Assembly: GCF_022834715.1 (NCBI RefSeq)
Contig: NZ_BQKC01000001.1
Location: 1,524,501-1,588,500, forward strand
Direction of reading: 5' to 3'
Source: Granulimonas faecalis
GTDB taxonomy: Bacteria > Actinomycetota > Coriobacteriia > Coriobacteriales > Atopobiaceae
Length of the DNA stretch: 64,000 bases
Part shown: positions 33,916 through 42,623 of the stretch, piece after piece
Position numbering within the stretch: position 1 is the stretch's first letter
Layout of the letters: each line of letters opens with the position of its first letter
Made by a program: the position numbers and the translations under genes
Notes under the pieces: generated by a model
What the model was told of the DNA's origin: nothing
The model's database searches: none
The model's input: only the letters and a program-made list of their open reading frames with translations

Positions 33916-35274
33916 CTAGAGGCTGGTGACCGGGTTGAAGGTGTTCCAGAAGGGCCACACGACCGGCTCGCCCTCGAGGGCCTTCTGCAGCTCGGGCGAG
34001 AGGAACGACCTCCTCACGGCCACCTCGTAGACGAACTCGTCGAACCACTCGTCGCTGCAGACGTAGTAGCCGTTGTGGCCCACCTTCTTGCCGTGGGCCT
34101 CGGTGCCCCAGGAGTTCTCGATCTTCCATTTGTCGGGCTTGCCGTCCACGATGTTCACGCCGGCAATCATCATGGCGTGGGTGGGCAGGCTCTGGTGCAT
34201 GGCGAAGCGCTCGGCCTTGTCCATGGAGAACTCGACGCCGAAGAGGTCGTCGAAGTCGTAGAGGTCGGGGCTCATGACGCCGAGCTGCTCGTCGCAGTGC
34301 TGAAGCACGTCGCAACCGAACCACACGGGCTCGCCGGCCTTGAGCTGGTCGATGACCGCGGCCTTGAGGGTGGGCATGTCGACGTTGAGGTAGAGGTTCT
34401 CGCGCTCGGGGACCTGGTCGGAGTCCTCGATGGCGTAGGTGCGGCCGTAGGGGTTGCCCTCGCCGGGGACGTTGATGACGCCCACGTAGTCGTCGAGGTC
34501 GATGCCCACGTAGCGCCTGTAGAACTCGAGGGGCGTGAGGCCGTAGACACCGTGGAACTCCTTCTTGGAGTCGGTGTACTCGAAGTCCACCTTCTGGGGC
34601 GGCTCTCCGAAGGCCACGCACAGCACGCGGTAGACCTCGGTGAGCATGGCCTCCTCGGCGGCCTCGACGTCGGCGTCTGCAGCGCCCTCCCTCACCATGG
34701 AGCGGAGCTTGAGGGCGTCCTGGCGCAAAAGGTGCGAGAGGACCGTGTTGATCTGGGCGGTGTCGTTGGTGCAGGCCGTCTCGACCATGGCGGCATGGGG
34801 CACGACGCCGTACTTCTCGATGAGGCCGCAGACCATGTCCCAGTCGCCGCCGTCCTGCATGGGGGCGTTGACGAGCCACGTGACCTCGCGGTCGTCGAGA
34901 CCCTTGTCGGCCGTGGCCACGATGTGGTCGAGGAACCAGTTGGAGCGCTCGAGCTTGTTGTAGAAGGCGAGGTAGGCCTGGGAGAGCTCGAAGGTGCCGC
35001 GGGGCAGGTCAAGCTCCTTCTCCACGTGGAAGCGGCAGAAGTTGAGGCACGCGAACATCCAGCAGCGGCCGGACTGTTTCTGGTTGGCCACAGCCTCGTC
35101 GTCCACATCGATGGAGAACGCGAAGGCCGGGTTGGAGAGCCCCTTGGCCACCTGGATGTCCTCGGACGCGGCGAGGATGCCGTTCTTGGTCACCGCGCGC
35201 TCGGCGACGTGCTGGGTCGTGGCGCCCTTGTAGGCCTCGGCCATCCTCGCGATGGATTCCTTGCTCAGTTTCAT
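33916..35274 (-). CDS. pepC: aminopeptidase C (bleomycin-hydrolase family, C1B)
   Basis: 452 residues, typical of PepC. The papain-fold Cys is Cys71 in QKQSGRCWMF; the catalytic His lies in PTHAMMIAG (about 367) and the Asn in IENSWG (about 388). The enzyme is a cytosolic hexameric aminopeptidase for peptides of broad sequence. A signal peptide is absent, as expected. It lies in the peptide/amino-acid cluster with the C45-type hydrolase upstream (82 bp gap) and four antiporters, so peptides are hydrolysed and products exchanged. The ATG at 35274 follows GGAGACGAGGTAGACACC. Confidence 0.96.
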   Translation of the reverse strand: MKLSKESIARMAEAYKGATTQHVAERAVTKNGILAASEDIQVAKGLSNPAFAFSIDVDDEAVANQKQSGRCWMFACLNFCRFHVEKELDLPRGTFELSQAYLAFYNKLERSNWFLDHIVATADKGLDDREVTWLVNAPMQDGGDWDMVCGLIEKYGVVPHAAMVETACTNDTAQINTVLSHLLRQDALKLRSMVREGAADADVEAAEEAMLTEVYRVLCVAFGEPPQKVDFEYTDSKKEFHGVYGLTPLEFYRRYVGIDLDDYVGVINVPGEGNPYGRTYAIEDSDQVPERENLYLNVDMPTLKAAVIDQLKAGEPVWFGCDVLQHCDEQLGVMSPDLYDFDDLFGVEFSMDKAERFAMHQSLPTHAMMIAGVNIVDGKPDKWKIENSWGTEAHGKKVGHNGYYVCSDEWFDEFVYEVAVRRSFLSPELQKALEGEPVVWPFWNTFNPVTSL

Positions 35275-35355
35275 GGTGTCTACCTCGTCTCCTGTCGTGG
35301 CCGCCCCGGCGGCCGCTGTCTTCCTTACGTCTCTATGGGCACCGCCGTGCCGGCC

Positions 35356-36723
35356 CTACTCGAAGAGGGTCCAGGGCTGGGAGGGGCGGCTCTTGGTGTA
35401 GCCCTCCTGCCAGCGCCAGAGCGGGTGATGCTCGAAGAACTCGTCGGCGTCGAACTCCACGCCGTCGGCGCGGCCGTAGCGGCCCCAGAAGCGCATGGCC
35501 TCGATGTCGTCGGCGCCCGCCGCCTTGCCGTCGCACGATCCCGCCGGGTAGAAAGGCACGTTCCACACGGCCGCCGGGTCATCGGCCCAGTACTGCGGGT
35601 CGACGTCGTAGTGGCTGCAGATGGTGCGGCTCGACGGGTTGTCGTAGCCGGTGTAGACGTCGTAGGTGTCGGCGAGCATCCTCTTGGCGAGCTCGACGTC
35701 GATGGAGCCGGAGTGGCGCTCGATGAGCTCCATCCAGCGTTGGCGCCGGGCGCCAGTCTGCTGGCGCGGGTCGTTGAAGCCGTTGTCCTTGCACTCGAGG
35801 TTGCGGATGCGCGGGTCGAACACCGCGTTGCAGCCGAAGAAGCAGCCGTCGTGGGTGCGGTCGAGGGACTGGAACTTGAGGCCCTGCTCGTAGCGGGCCA
35901 CCTCGCCGGTCTTGGTGTCGGCGACAAGCCACGCGTTGGCGTAGCCGCCGTTGTTGCCCTCGTCGATCAGGCGCACGAAGTCGTCGATGGAGTCGGCGAA
36001 CTGCACGGCGTTGCGGGCGCGCACGTACTCGGGCATGCCGCCCTCGTCGTAGCCGGAGAAGCCGGCCAGGGTGGTCTCGGTGACGGCCAGGCCGGCATCG
36101 TTGACGTAGTAGTCGGTCATGGAGTCCACATAGCACGGCACGGTCTGCATGACGAAGCGGCGCCCCTCGTCGGGCGTGACGTCGAGGCAGACGTTGAAGT
36201 ACTGGCCCGCCCAGAACTCGTCGAACGACTCGTGGGCGATGACGGGGCGACCGTCGGCGGTGGCGCCGCCCGTGGCCACGATGGCCGAGCAGTGAGAGGC
36301 TTTGTGGGTCATGATGTTCTCGGGCATGGCCCCCACCACCTTGGCGGCGTTGAGGGGCCACCAGTACCCGGTGACCTCGTAGTAGGCGTTCCAACCAATG
36401 AGGTCGTCCACCGTGGAGGGGACGCCGGCCGCCGTGAGGCCGTCGGCCATGCCGCGGAGCTCGTCCATGAGGCGCTCGGGGATCTTATCCTTGTGCAGGC
36501 GCACGGCCTGCTCGCAGAACCACTGGTAGCTCATGCCGTAGGTCTGCAGCGTCATGTAGTCGTACACACGGAGGGCGTCGGCGTACTCGTCGGCCAGGAG
36601 GTAGCCCTCCTGGAACCCGCACTCGTAGGGCGTACCCGCCACCTTCACGTGGTGCCATCCCGCCACGTCGACCCTCGACGCCCCGTCGATCATGGCCTGC
36701 TGCCTGTCCGTGAGACCGCCCAT
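35356..36723 (-). CDS. C45-type Ntn hydrolase / acyltransferase (phospholipase-B-like)
   Basis: 455 residues. Conserved Ntn elements: Cys145 in KASHCSAIVATGGATADG, the probable autocatalytic nucleophile, then GRPVIAHESFDEF and EGNNGGYANAWLV. An N-terminal peptide of about 144 residues precedes the Cys, so self-cleavage would give two chains, as in isopenicillin-N acyltransferase and carcinine hydrolases. No signal peptide. Its substrate in the peptide-uptake setting could be an N-acyl amino acid or dipeptide. First gene after the AT-rich leader, so it probably carries the cluster promoter. Confidence 0.85.
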   Translation of the reverse strand: MGGLTDRQQAMIDGASRVDVAGWHHVKVAGTPYECGFQEGYLLADEYADALRVYDYMTLQTYGMSYQWFCEQAVRLHKDKIPERLMDELRGMADGLTAAGVPSTVDDLIGWNAYYEVTGYWWPLNAAKVVGAMPENIMTHKASHCSAIVATGGATADGRPVIAHESFDEFWAGQYFNVCLDVTPDEGRRFVMQTVPCYVDSMTDYYVNDAGLAVTETTLAGFSGYDEGGMPEYVRARNAVQFADSIDDFVRLIDEGNNGGYANAWLVADTKTGEVARYEQGLKFQSLDRTHDGCFFGCNAVFDPRIRNLECKDNGFNDPRQQTGARRQRWMELIERHSGSIDVELAKRMLADTYDVYTGYDNPSSRTICSHYDVDPQYWADDPAAVWNVPFYPAGSCDGKAAGADDIEAMRFWGRYGRADGVEFDADEFFEHHPLWRWQEGYTKSRPSQPWTLFE

Positions 36724-36756
36724 GGGACCCCCTTGGTTGCCGGAACCTTTTCAGAG

Positions 36757-36882
36757 GGGGGTAGTACCCCTTTTTGTTTTCAAAAACCACGGGTATGCCC
36801 TCGTAACATCGATATATGCATACCTTATATTTAATATATTTTAGATACTTATTTTTAATCGAACCCCTCGGCCCGGTATGCC
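36757..36882. promoter_or_regulatory. AT-rich leader with GGTATGCC motifs before the peptide cluster
   Basis: The stretch 36724-37004 holds no gene. Within it, GGTATGCC occurs at 36792-36799 and 36875-36882, with inverted GCATACC at 36818-36824. GGGGTAGTACCCC (36757-36769) is a perfect hairpin followed by T5 on the plus strand. Between the motifs lies a very AT-rich 50-base island (36813-36860), unusual here. I read this as a regulatory region for the leftward cluster; the sigma-factor elements are not certain. Confidence 0.5.
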
Positions 36883-37004
36883 ACGGGCCTGAAAGTTGCG
36901 GACGGTCAAATTAAATACATTGTAGGGACAGCGGTTGTGGAGAAAGCGTGCCCGTAGCTAAAAAATGAGGTAGGCCCTTCTTTTCTGTCCGTGCCCCCAA
37001 AGAC

Positions 37005-38456
37005 TCAAGCAAGGACCTGCAACGCGAAACCCAGAACCGACGCCGCGGCCACGGCCACGATGGCCACCATGGCCGCCCGTTCCCACGCCTTGAGCGGGAC
37101 GCCCCGCCCCGACTGGCGCAGCCCCACGAGGAAGAGCGGGAGGCCCAGGGCGAAGACGATGCTTGCGAGCATGAGGTTCTCCACCCCCGCGGCGACGAGC
37201 AGCACCACGCCGAACAGGCAGCCGGCGGCGCCGACGAGGAAGGCCCGGGGCCTCGGCACCCCCGGGGCCTGCCAGTCGCTCCCCACCACGGCCTCCTTGA
37301 CCAGGAACAGGCAGCAGCAGAAGTAGGCCGGCACCGTCATCACCGAGGTGATGGAGACCATGGTGTCCCACGCCTCAGAGCCCAGCAGGCAGGCGAGGAC
37401 CAGGAAGAGCTGGGTGAGGGCGGCGCAGGCCAGAAGGGAGCGCCCCGGGGCGCCGAAGCGGTTGCGGGAGGTGAAGCGGGCCGGAAAGATGCCGTCGGCC
37501 GCCGCCGACGTGGGCATCTGGCCCTGCATGCACATCCACACGAGCCACGACGACAGGATCGACACCACGATGCCCACCGAGACGAGGACCCTCCCCCAGT
37601 CGCCCGCCAACGCCAGGAGAATCTGGGCCGTGGAGGGCGAGGCCATGGCGGCGATGTCGTCCTGGGAGAAGACGCCGAAGGGCACCGTGGACACGAGGAC
37701 GTAGAAGACCAGGGCCACGGCCAGGGCTAGGGTGACCGCCCTGCCCACCGCCTTCTGGCTCGTGGCGTCGCCGGAGACCACCACGGCCCCCTCGATGCCG
37801 ATGAACACCCACAGGGTAACCATCATCACGTCGGCCACCTGGCCCGCGAGGCCGTCGGCCGTGCCACCGGGGGCGGCCGGGGCCGAGCCGAAGAAGCCTC
37901 CGGAGAAGACAGCGGGGTCGAAATGGGCGGCGCACACCGCCACGAAGACCGCCACGGGCACGAACTTGGCCACGGTGCCCACGATGTTGAGCACCGACGC
38001 CTGCTCCACGCCGCGCCGTGCGAGGGCGAAGACCGACCACACCACCACTGAGGCGCCCAGGAGGGCGGGCACGGTGTTGCCGGCCCCGAAGGCGGGCACC
38101 AACGGCGAGAGGGTTGCCATGAGCAGCACCCCGTAGGTGGCCATGGCGCAGCAGGACGTGCACCAGTAGCCCAGCATCACCAAAAAGCCGACAAGCCTGC
38201 CGAAACCCCGTTCTGCGTAGGCGTACACGCCGTTGGTGAGCTCGGGACGCACCTGGGCGAGGATGCGGAAGGTCCCCACCACGAACCACATGCCCAGACC
38301 GGTGAGCAGCCACGCCACGAGGGTGGCCCCGGCCGAGGCATGGGCGGCCACGGCGCCGGGCAGGGAGTAGATCCCGCCCCCCACCATGGCCGAGACCGAG
38401 ATCCCCACGAGCCCCACGATCCCCACGCGCTCCGGAACGATCCCGCCCTTGGCCAT
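37005..38456 (-). CDS. APC-superfamily antiporter, paralogue of the gene at 28583
   Basis: 483 residues, about 12 membrane segments. It has the same landmarks as the 28583-30034 gene: GLVGISVSAMVGGGIYSLPG, NGVYAYAERGFG, GIEGAVVVSGDATSQ, and FRILAQVRPEL against FRVLSLQQPEL. The two are thus diverged duplicates. It lies outside the leftward peptide operon, with its own start after a GGGGGACAGCGAC ribosome site and dnaE's terminator downstream of dnaE, upstream of it. Substrate unknown; a basic amino acid or polyamine antiporter is expected. An upstream in-frame ATG exists at 38504, but the ATG at 38456 has the better ribosome site. Confidence 0.87.
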   Translation of the reverse strand: MAKGGIVPERVGIVGLVGISVSAMVGGGIYSLPGAVAAHASAGATLVAWLLTGLGMWFVVGTFRILAQVRPELTNGVYAYAERGFGRLVGFLVMLGYWCTSCCAMATYGVLLMATLSPLVPAFGAGNTVPALLGASVVVWSVFALARRGVEQASVLNIVGTVAKFVPVAVFVAVCAAHFDPAVFSGGFFGSAPAAPGGTADGLAGQVADVMMVTLWVFIGIEGAVVVSGDATSQKAVGRAVTLALAVALVFYVLVSTVPFGVFSQDDIAAMASPSTAQILLALAGDWGRVLVSVGIVVSILSSWLVWMCMQGQMPTSAAADGIFPARFTSRNRFGAPGRSLLACAALTQLFLVLACLLGSEAWDTMVSITSVMTVPAYFCCCLFLVKEAVVGSDWQAPGVPRPRAFLVGAAGCLFGVVLLVAAGVENLMLASIVFALGLPLFLVGLRQSGRGVPLKAWERAAMVAIVAVAAASVLGFALQVLA

Positions 38457-38487
38457 GTCGCTGTCCCCCGCTCCCGTCGCAGCAGTG

Positions 38488-38518
38488 AAAAAAGACGGCC
38501 CCACTCAGCGCGGGGCCG
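38488..38518 (-). terminator. intrinsic terminator of dnaE
   Basis: Minus strand: CGGCCCC and GGGGCCG arms (38511-38518, 38496-38502) with an 8-base loop are followed by TCTTTTTTC. It lies 70 bp after the dnaE stop. Confidence 0.85.
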
Positions 38519-38587
38519 CCGGCACTCCTTCTTGTGGGTTCCCCATATGGGGGTCCCTGATTCAGCCGCGGCGCGGCGGGCCGGCGC

Positions 38588-41500
38588 CTAGGCCACCTGC
38601 ACCTTGCCCTGGGCGTCCACGAGGGCCGCCACCTCGGCGTAGAGCACCACGGACTGGGCGTCCACGGTCACGGGCATGGAGAGGCGCATGAGCCCCGCGC
38701 CACCGTCCACGTAGAGCTCCAGGGAGTCGAGGCCGCCGTGGCGTGACGCCGAGCGGGAGAGCGCCGAGAGGAACTCCTTGGTGACCCCTTCCGCGGGCAT
38801 GAGCACCTCGAGGGTCTTGGGGCGGTTGGCCTCGTCGTCGAGCAGCAGCGGCTCCACCGACTGGGCCATGAACTGGTCGCCGCGGTCGGAGCGGTCCACG
38901 CGGCCCTCGATGCGCAGGAAGATGTCGCCGTCCTCGTCGGGGAACAGGAGCGACGCGCACTTGGAGTAGGTCTTGGGAAAGACCACGACGTCGATCTTGT
39001 TCTCCATGTCCTCCAGGGTGACGATGGCCATGGGGTCGCCCTTCTTGGTGGTGCGCTTCTGCACCGTCGAGGCCATGCCGGCGAGCCAGATGGTGCGCTC
39101 GTCGTCAACGGCGCGCATCTCGGTGACGCCGTCGTCGGCCGTGTGCTCGTAGCCGTTGAGCACCTCGCCGATGGAGTAGCTCCGGGCCTTGGTGAGGGCG
39201 TACTCATAGGGACGCAGGGGGTGGTCGGACACGTAGATGCCCAGCACCTCCTTCTCCTGGGAGAGCTTGAGCGTGCGGTCCCACTCCTCACCGTCGGGTT
39301 CGGGGACGTCGGAGGCGAAGCCGGAGTCGGCGACGTCGGCGAACATGTCGAAGAACGAGACCTGACCGGCGGCGCGGTCCTTCTGGCGCTTCACGGCGGC
39401 GTCGAGGATGTTCTCGGGGTTGGCCTTGTCGACGAAGTGGGCCAGCTGCTTGCGGGTGTAGCCCGTGGAGTCGAAGGCCCCGGCCTTGATGAGGGCCTCG
39501 ATGACGCGGCGGTTCACCTGCGTGGTGTCCACGCGATCGCAGAACTCGTGGATGGTGGCGAAGGGGCCGCCCGCGGCGCGCTCCTTGAGGATGAGCTCGG
39601 CCGCCCCCTCGCCCACGCCGCGGATGCCGGCGAGGCCGATGCGGATGCCCTCGGGCACGGCGGTGAACTCGATGCCGCTCTCGTTGACATCGGGGGGCAG
39701 CACGTCGATGCCCTCCTGGCGGCAGGCGCCGATGTAGTGCACGATCTTCTCGGTCTTGCCGGTGTAGCTGGTGAGCACGGCCGCCATATACTCGCGGGGG
39801 TAGTAGGCCTTGAGCCAGGCGGTCTGCATGACGAGGATGGCGTAGCCGGCCGAGTGGCTCTTGTTGAAGGCGTAGGAGGCGAACTCGAGGACGTCGTCCC
39901 AGATCTTCTGGGCCACCTCGCGCTTGTAGCCGTTCTTGACCGCGCCGTTGACCCAGTGGTCGTAGGTGGTCTCATCGGCGCCGTCGTCCCAGTGGAAGAC
40001 GGTGCTCGTAAGCAGCTTGATCTTCTTCTTGGCCACGGGCTTGCGGATGCGGCTGTCGGACTCGCCGGCCGAGAAGCCGCTCATCTTGACCGAGATCTTC
40101 ATGACCTGCTCCTGGTAGACCATGGTGCCGTAGGTCTCGTCCAGGATGTCGGACAGGCGCTCGTCGTAGAAGGCCACGGGCTCGCGGCCGTTCATGCGGT
40201 TGATGTAGGAGTCCACCATGCCGGCGCCCAGGGGGCCCGGGCGGTAGAGGGCGATGAGGGCCACCACCTGGCGGTACTCCTTGGGCTGCATGGACTTGAT
40301 GGTGGCGGTCATGCCGCCGGACTCCACCTGGAAGACGCCCGCGGTGTGGCCGCGGCCCATGAGGTCGAAGATGGCCGGGTCGTCGAAGGGAATCTTGTCG
40401 ACGTCGATGTCCACGCCGGTGGACCCCTCCTTGAGGGTGGCGCGCACGGCCTCGGGGGCGGCCTCGGCGTCGGCGGCGGTACCGTGGTTGGCGCGGATGT
40501 TGGCGAGGGCCTTGGAGATGACCGTGAGGGTGCGCAGGCCCAGGAAGTCCATCTTGAGCAGGCCCATGTCGGCCACGTCGTGGCCCTCGTACTGGGTGAT
40601 CTCGAACCCGCCCTTGGTGTCGAGCTTGGTGGGCACGTGGTCGTTCACCGGCGTGGGGGCGATGAGCACGGCGCAGGCGTGGACGCCCTCGCCTCGGGTG
40701 AGGCCCTCGATGGAGAGGGCCGTGTCGATGATGTCCTTGGACTCCGGGTCGTGGCCGTAGGCGTCGGCGAAGTCCGGGCTGTAGAGGTCCTCCTTGCCCG
40801 GGGTCTTGTCGAGCACCATCTTGAGCTTGGCCTTGGGGTCGCCCGACACCATCTTGGAGAGCTTCTGCCCCATGTAGACGGGCTTGCCCAGCACGCGGTT
40901 GGCGTCGTTGATGGCCTGCTTGGCCTTGATGGTGGAGAAGGTGATGACGTGGCACACGCGCTCGGGGCCGTAGAGCTCGCGCACGTGCTGCACGACCTCC
41001 AGACGCCGCTCGTCGTCGAAGTCCATGTCGATATCGGGCATCTCGGAGCGCTCCGGCGAGAGGAAGCGCTCGAACATGAGGCCGTTCTCCAGGGGGTCGA
41101 ACGTGGTGATGTTCATGGCGTAGGCCACGATGGCGCCGGCGGCGCTGCCGCGGCCCGGCCCCACGCCGATGCCGTGGTCCTTGGCCCACTGCACGTACTC
41201 CTGCACGATGAGGAAGTAGTCGGCGAAGCCCTTCTCGCAGATGACCTTGTACTCGTACTCGAAGCGCTCGAGGATGGACTCGCCGCCGATCTCGCGCTCG
41301 CGCCAGTCGTCGCCGTAGCGCTTGGCAAGGCCCTCCTCGCACTCCTTGCGGAACCGCTCCTCGGAGGTCTCCCCCTCGGCGAGGCCGGGGAACTTGGGCA
41401 GGTACATGTGGGTCCAGTCGAGCTCGAAGTCGCACTTGTCGGCGATCTCGAGGGTGTTGTCGCAGACCTCGGGGCACCAGTCGAAGAGCGCGCGCATCTC

Positions 41501-42454
41501 CTCCTCGCTCTTCATGTAAAACTCGCCCTGACCCGACCCCGGCGGGTTCTGCGTCATCTGCATGCGGTTGGTGTCGTCGAGGGTCTTGCCCATGCCGATG
41601 CAGCTCACCACGTCCTGCATGGCGGCGTCGGTACGGGTGAGGTAGTGGAAGTCGTTGGTGGCCACCACCTTGACGCCGATGGCCGCGGCCATCTCCAGGA
41701 GCGTCTCGGTGAGGCGGCGGTCGGTCCAGCCGGGGAAGCGGTCCTCGAAGTCGAGCCCGTGCTCCTGGACCTCGAGGTAGAAGTCGCCGGGGGCGAAGGT
41801 CTCCTTGAAGGTCTTGGCCCAGCGCAGGGCCTCGCCGGGGTTGCCGGTCATGATGTTGCGCGGGATGATGCCGGCCACGCAGGCGGAGGTGCAGATGACG
41901 CCCTCGGAGTGCTCCTGGAGCATCTCGAGCGTGACGCGGGGCTTGTAGTAGAAGCCCCGGGTGGCGGCGTCCGACACGATCTTCATGAGGTTGACGTAGC
42001 CGGTCTCGTTCTTGGCCAGGAGGATCATGTGGTAGTACTCGGGCTTGCGGTCGCGCCGGAGCTCGGAGTCCGGCGTGAAGTAGACCTCGCAGCCGAAGAT
42101 GGGCTTCACGCGGGGCTTGGGCTTGACCTCGTCCAGGGGGCGACCGGCCTCGTGGCAGGCCATGTCGGCCTCCCACTGGGCGTGGCGGCGCTCGTCGGAC
42201 GCGTCGGGCTCCTCCACGGGGCGGCCCTTCTCGAGGTTGTCCTTGTCGTGGAACCACTGGTCGTAGTCGGGCTCCGCGTGGTTGACGGCGTCGGTGGCCC
42301 GGGCGAGGGCCGGGACGCCGCACATGTTGCCGTGGTCGGTGATGGCCACGGCGGGCATGCCGAGCTCGACGGCCCGGGCGACCATGTCCTCGACGCGCGT
42401 GGCGCCGTCGAGCATGGAGAAGTCGGTGTGGTTGTGCAGGTGCACGAATGCCAT
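38588..42454 (-). CDS. dnaE: DNA polymerase III alpha subunit
   Basis: 1288 residues. N-terminal PHP domain begins MAFVHLHNHTDFSMLDG with intact metal His residues. The polymerase acidic pair lies in PDIDMDFDDERR (about residue 475). A helix-hairpin-helix region (GIRGVGEGAAELIL) and an OB-fold (TIWLAGMASTVQKR, then GDPMAIVTLEDMENKID in part) follow. An insert of about 57 residues splits the PHP domain (residues about 57-116, rich in Glu/Asp/Arg), making the protein longer than the usual 1150-1200. It is the replicative polymerase. It is divergent from the membrane gene at 42624; the ATG at 42454 was chosen because longer extensions have no PHP homology. Confidence 0.96.
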   Translation of the reverse strand: MAFVHLHNHTDFSMLDGATRVEDMVARAVELGMPAVAITDHGNMCGVPALARATDAVNHAEPDYDQWFHDKDNLEKGRPVEEPDASDERRHAQWEADMACHEAGRPLDEVKPKPRVKPIFGCEVYFTPDSELRRDRKPEYYHMILLAKNETGYVNLMKIVSDAATRGFYYKPRVTLEMLQEHSEGVICTSACVAGIIPRNIMTGNPGEALRWAKTFKETFAPGDFYLEVQEHGLDFEDRFPGWTDRRLTETLLEMAAAIGVKVVATNDFHYLTRTDAAMQDVVSCIGMGKTLDDTNRMQMTQNPPGSGQGEFYMKSEEEMRALFDWCPEVCDNTLEIADKCDFELDWTHMYLPKFPGLAEGETSEERFRKECEEGLAKRYGDDWREREIGGESILERFEYEYKVICEKGFADYFLIVQEYVQWAKDHGIGVGPGRGSAAGAIVAYAMNITTFDPLENGLMFERFLSPERSEMPDIDMDFDDERRLEVVQHVRELYGPERVCHVITFSTIKAKQAINDANRVLGKPVYMGQKLSKMVSGDPKAKLKMVLDKTPGKEDLYSPDFADAYGHDPESKDIIDTALSIEGLTRGEGVHACAVLIAPTPVNDHVPTKLDTKGGFEITQYEGHDVADMGLLKMDFLGLRTLTVISKALANIRANHGTAADAEAAPEAVRATLKEGSTGVDIDVDKIPFDDPAIFDLMGRGHTAGVFQVESGGMTATIKSMQPKEYRQVVALIALYRPGPLGAGMVDSYINRMNGREPVAFYDERLSDILDETYGTMVYQEQVMKISVKMSGFSAGESDSRIRKPVAKKKIKLLTSTVFHWDDGADETTYDHWVNGAVKNGYKREVAQKIWDDVLEFASYAFNKSHSAGYAILVMQTAWLKAYYPREYMAAVLTSYTGKTEKIVHYIGACRQEGIDVLPPDVNESGIEFTAVPEGIRIGLAGIRGVGEGAAELILKERAAGGPFATIHEFCDRVDTTQVNRRVIEALIKAGAFDSTGYTRKQLAHFVDKANPENILDAAVKRQKDRAAGQVSFFDMFADVADSGFASDVPEPDGEEWDRTLKLSQEKEVLGIYVSDHPLRPYEYALTKARSYSIGEVLNGYEHTADDGVTEMRAVDDERTIWLAGMASTVQKRTTKKGDPMAIVTLEDMENKIDVVVFPKTYSKCASLLFPDEDGDIFLRIEGRVDRSDRGDQFMAQSVEPLLLDDEANRPKTLEVLMPAEGVTKEFLSALSRSASRHGGLDSLELYVDGGAGLMRLSMPVTVDAQSVVLYAEVAALVDAQGKVQVA

Positions 42455-42623
42455 GGCATGACTCCGTAGGGTCGTAGGGACGGTCGTGCCGCGTTGGCGG
42501 GTCCTTGATACTACCCGACACGGGGGCTGGCGGAGAAGGTTCTGGAAACGCCCCACGCCAAGAAAACGGGGACCGACTCGGGGCATATTCCCCTTCCTGG
42601 CAGGAGACGAGGAGGAAACCGCC

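Noticed and set aside
36800-36960. tRNA or small RNA gene in the AT-rich leader
   Set aside because: No cloverleaf or TTCGA loop could be folded by eye; the tract is better explained as a promoter region.
37005-38456. Fusion with the permease at 28583 as one duplicated operon
   Set aside because: They are 7 kb apart, separated by a promoter region and several genes; only the coding sequences are paralogous.
42108-42284. Intein in DnaE
   Set aside because: The 57-residue insert is far too short and lacks the C...HN/C splice motifs.
39143-42469. Very long open frame opposite dnaE on the plus strand
   Set aside because: It mirrors dnaE codon structure at high GC, has Val/Gly/His/Leu-biased composition with no motifs, and lacks a ribosome site; an antisense shadow.
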